The position numbers and the translations under genes are program-made. Shown one piece after another: positions 4,603 through 5,235 of a stretch of 5,235 nt of DNA. The first letter of the stretch is position 1. Each line of letters begins with the position of its first letter. This DNA is from Coriobacteriia bacterium. Lineage in GTDB: Bacteria > Actinomycetota > Coriobacteriia > Coriobacteriales > QAMH01. A model generated the notes under the pieces. It was given only the letters and a program-made list of their open reading frames with translations, had not been told where the DNA came from and ran no database searches. Location of the stretch: NCBI GenBank assembly GCA_900756605.1, contig CAAEKX010000032.1:1-5235 (forward strand), in the 5' to 3' direction.

Positions 4603-5235
4603 ATGGCATACCTCCTCGGCTGCGAGAACATCCAGCTCGAATACCCTACGGCGCGGATCTTCGACTCCCTGACGCTTGGCGTCAACTCGGGTGACCGCAT
4701 CGGCATCGTCGGACGCAATGGCGATGGCAAGTCCACGTTGCTCAAGCTTCTGGCAGGCGAAGCCTCGCCCGATGACGGCCGTGTCGTGCGCACGGGCAAC
4801 GTCACGGTTGGCATGCTCGCGCAAAAGGACGCGCTCGATGACGACGACGTTGTGGGGCATGCCATCGTTGGCGATCGTCCCGAATACGAATGGGCGGGAG
4901 ACGCCCGTATCCGCACGATTCTCGCGCATCTCGTGAGCGATCTCGATTGGAATGCGAAGATCGGCACGCTGTCGGGTGGGCAGCGCCGTCGCGTCGACCT
5001 GGCCCGCGTTCTTATCGGGGATTACGATGTGCTCATGATGGACGAGCCCACCAACCACCTGGACATCGAGGGCATCCACTGGCTGGCCGAACATCTCAAG
5101 ACACGCTGGCGCGATAACGAGGGAGCGTTGCTTCTCGTCACGCACGATCGCTGGTTTCTCGATGAGGTCTGCCTCAACATGTGGGAGGTGCACGATTGCG
5201 TCGTCACGCCCTTCGAGGGCGGTTATTCCGCGTAC
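4603..5235 (+). CDS. ABC-F family ATPase (Uup/EttA-like), N-terminal part
   Basis: The frame opens at ATG 4603 and stays open to the window edge (211 residues, no stop). It is the first ATP-binding domain of an ABC-F protein: soluble tandem-ATPase factors that act on ribosomes, or confer ribosome protection in some members, rather than transport. Visible motifs are Walker A G37-RNGDGKST45, signature L123-SGGQ-127 followed by RRRVDLARVL, Walker B VLMMD147-E148 with P-TNHLD154, and the switch H181 in VTHDRWFLD. The run 'GDRIGIVGRNGDGKSTLL' and the ending 'EGGYSAY' resemble Uup-type members. No membrane segment is seen, and the spacing of motifs leaves no large insertion in this half. The second ATPase domain and linker lie outside the window, so the subgroup is open. 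The start lacks a clear ribosome binding site and sits 3 bases after the degV stop, suggesting translational coupling. Confidence 0.92.
   Translation, partial: MAYLLGCENIQLEYPTARIFDSLTLGVNSGDRIGIVGRNGDGKSTLLKLLAGEASPDDGRVVRTGNVTVGMLAQKDALDDDDVVGHAIVGDRPEYEWAGDARIRTILAHLVSDLDWNAKIGTLSGGQRRRVDLARVLIGDYDVLMMDEPTNHLDIEGIHWLAEHLKTRWRDNEGALLLVTHDRWFLDEVCLNMWEVHDCVVTPFEGGYSAY

Noticed and set aside
4594..5193. Minus-strand ORF of 199 codons opposite the ABC-F gene
   Set aside because: It is a shadow of the clearly coding plus-strand ABC-F frame with all its motifs; no domain is recognisable in the translation.

Overview
The window looks like a high-GC actinobacterial chromosome segment. The best guess is a gut-associated Coriobacteriia / Eggerthellaceae-type organism. 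The grounds are GC-rich codon use, a molybdenum-bis-MGD oxidoreductase of the type expanded in those bacteria, and DegV and ABC-F genes of ordinary actinobacterial appearance. No rRNA or other taxonomic marker is present, so this placement is inference. All genes are on the plus strand.

Layout: (1) 1-199, the C-terminal 65 residues of an amidase-signature enzyme, closed by a strong intrinsic terminator (234-266). (2) 267-477, a 211-bp regulatory region that is more AT-rich than the genes. It has three 13-bp-spaced TTACCC-like repeats, a further TTACCC, and a TATAAG -10-like box with no recognisable -35. (3) 478-3153, an 891-aa cytoplasmic molybdopterin oxidoreductase (DMSO reductase superfamily) with an N-terminal [4Fe-4S] motif and no Tat signal. 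(4) 3154-3217, a short intercistronic segment with a perfect 10-bp hairpin, followed by a second, terminator-like hairpin that overlaps the next ribosome binding site and start. (5) 3218-3457, a 79-aa 2[4Fe-4S] ferredoxin. (6) 3458-3711, a non-coding stretch with a very strong intrinsic terminator (3539-3577) and a 14-bp palindrome. (7) 3712-4599, a DegV/FakB-type fatty-acid-binding protein starting at TTG. Three bases after its stop comes (8) 4603-5235, the first 211 residues of an ABC-F ATPase that runs off the window.

The most interesting unit is the two-gene module 478-3457, bounded by terminators on both sides. A soluble Mo enzyme of this form paired with a small ferredoxin resembles the soluble class of gut actinobacterial catechol dehydroxylases (and more distantly acetylene hydratase and transhydroxylase). 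In such a module the ferredoxin would deliver electrons to the Mo subunit for reductive removal of a hydroxyl group or a similar reduction. The substrate cannot be read from the sequence. The degV and ABC-F genes form a separate housekeeping-like operon.
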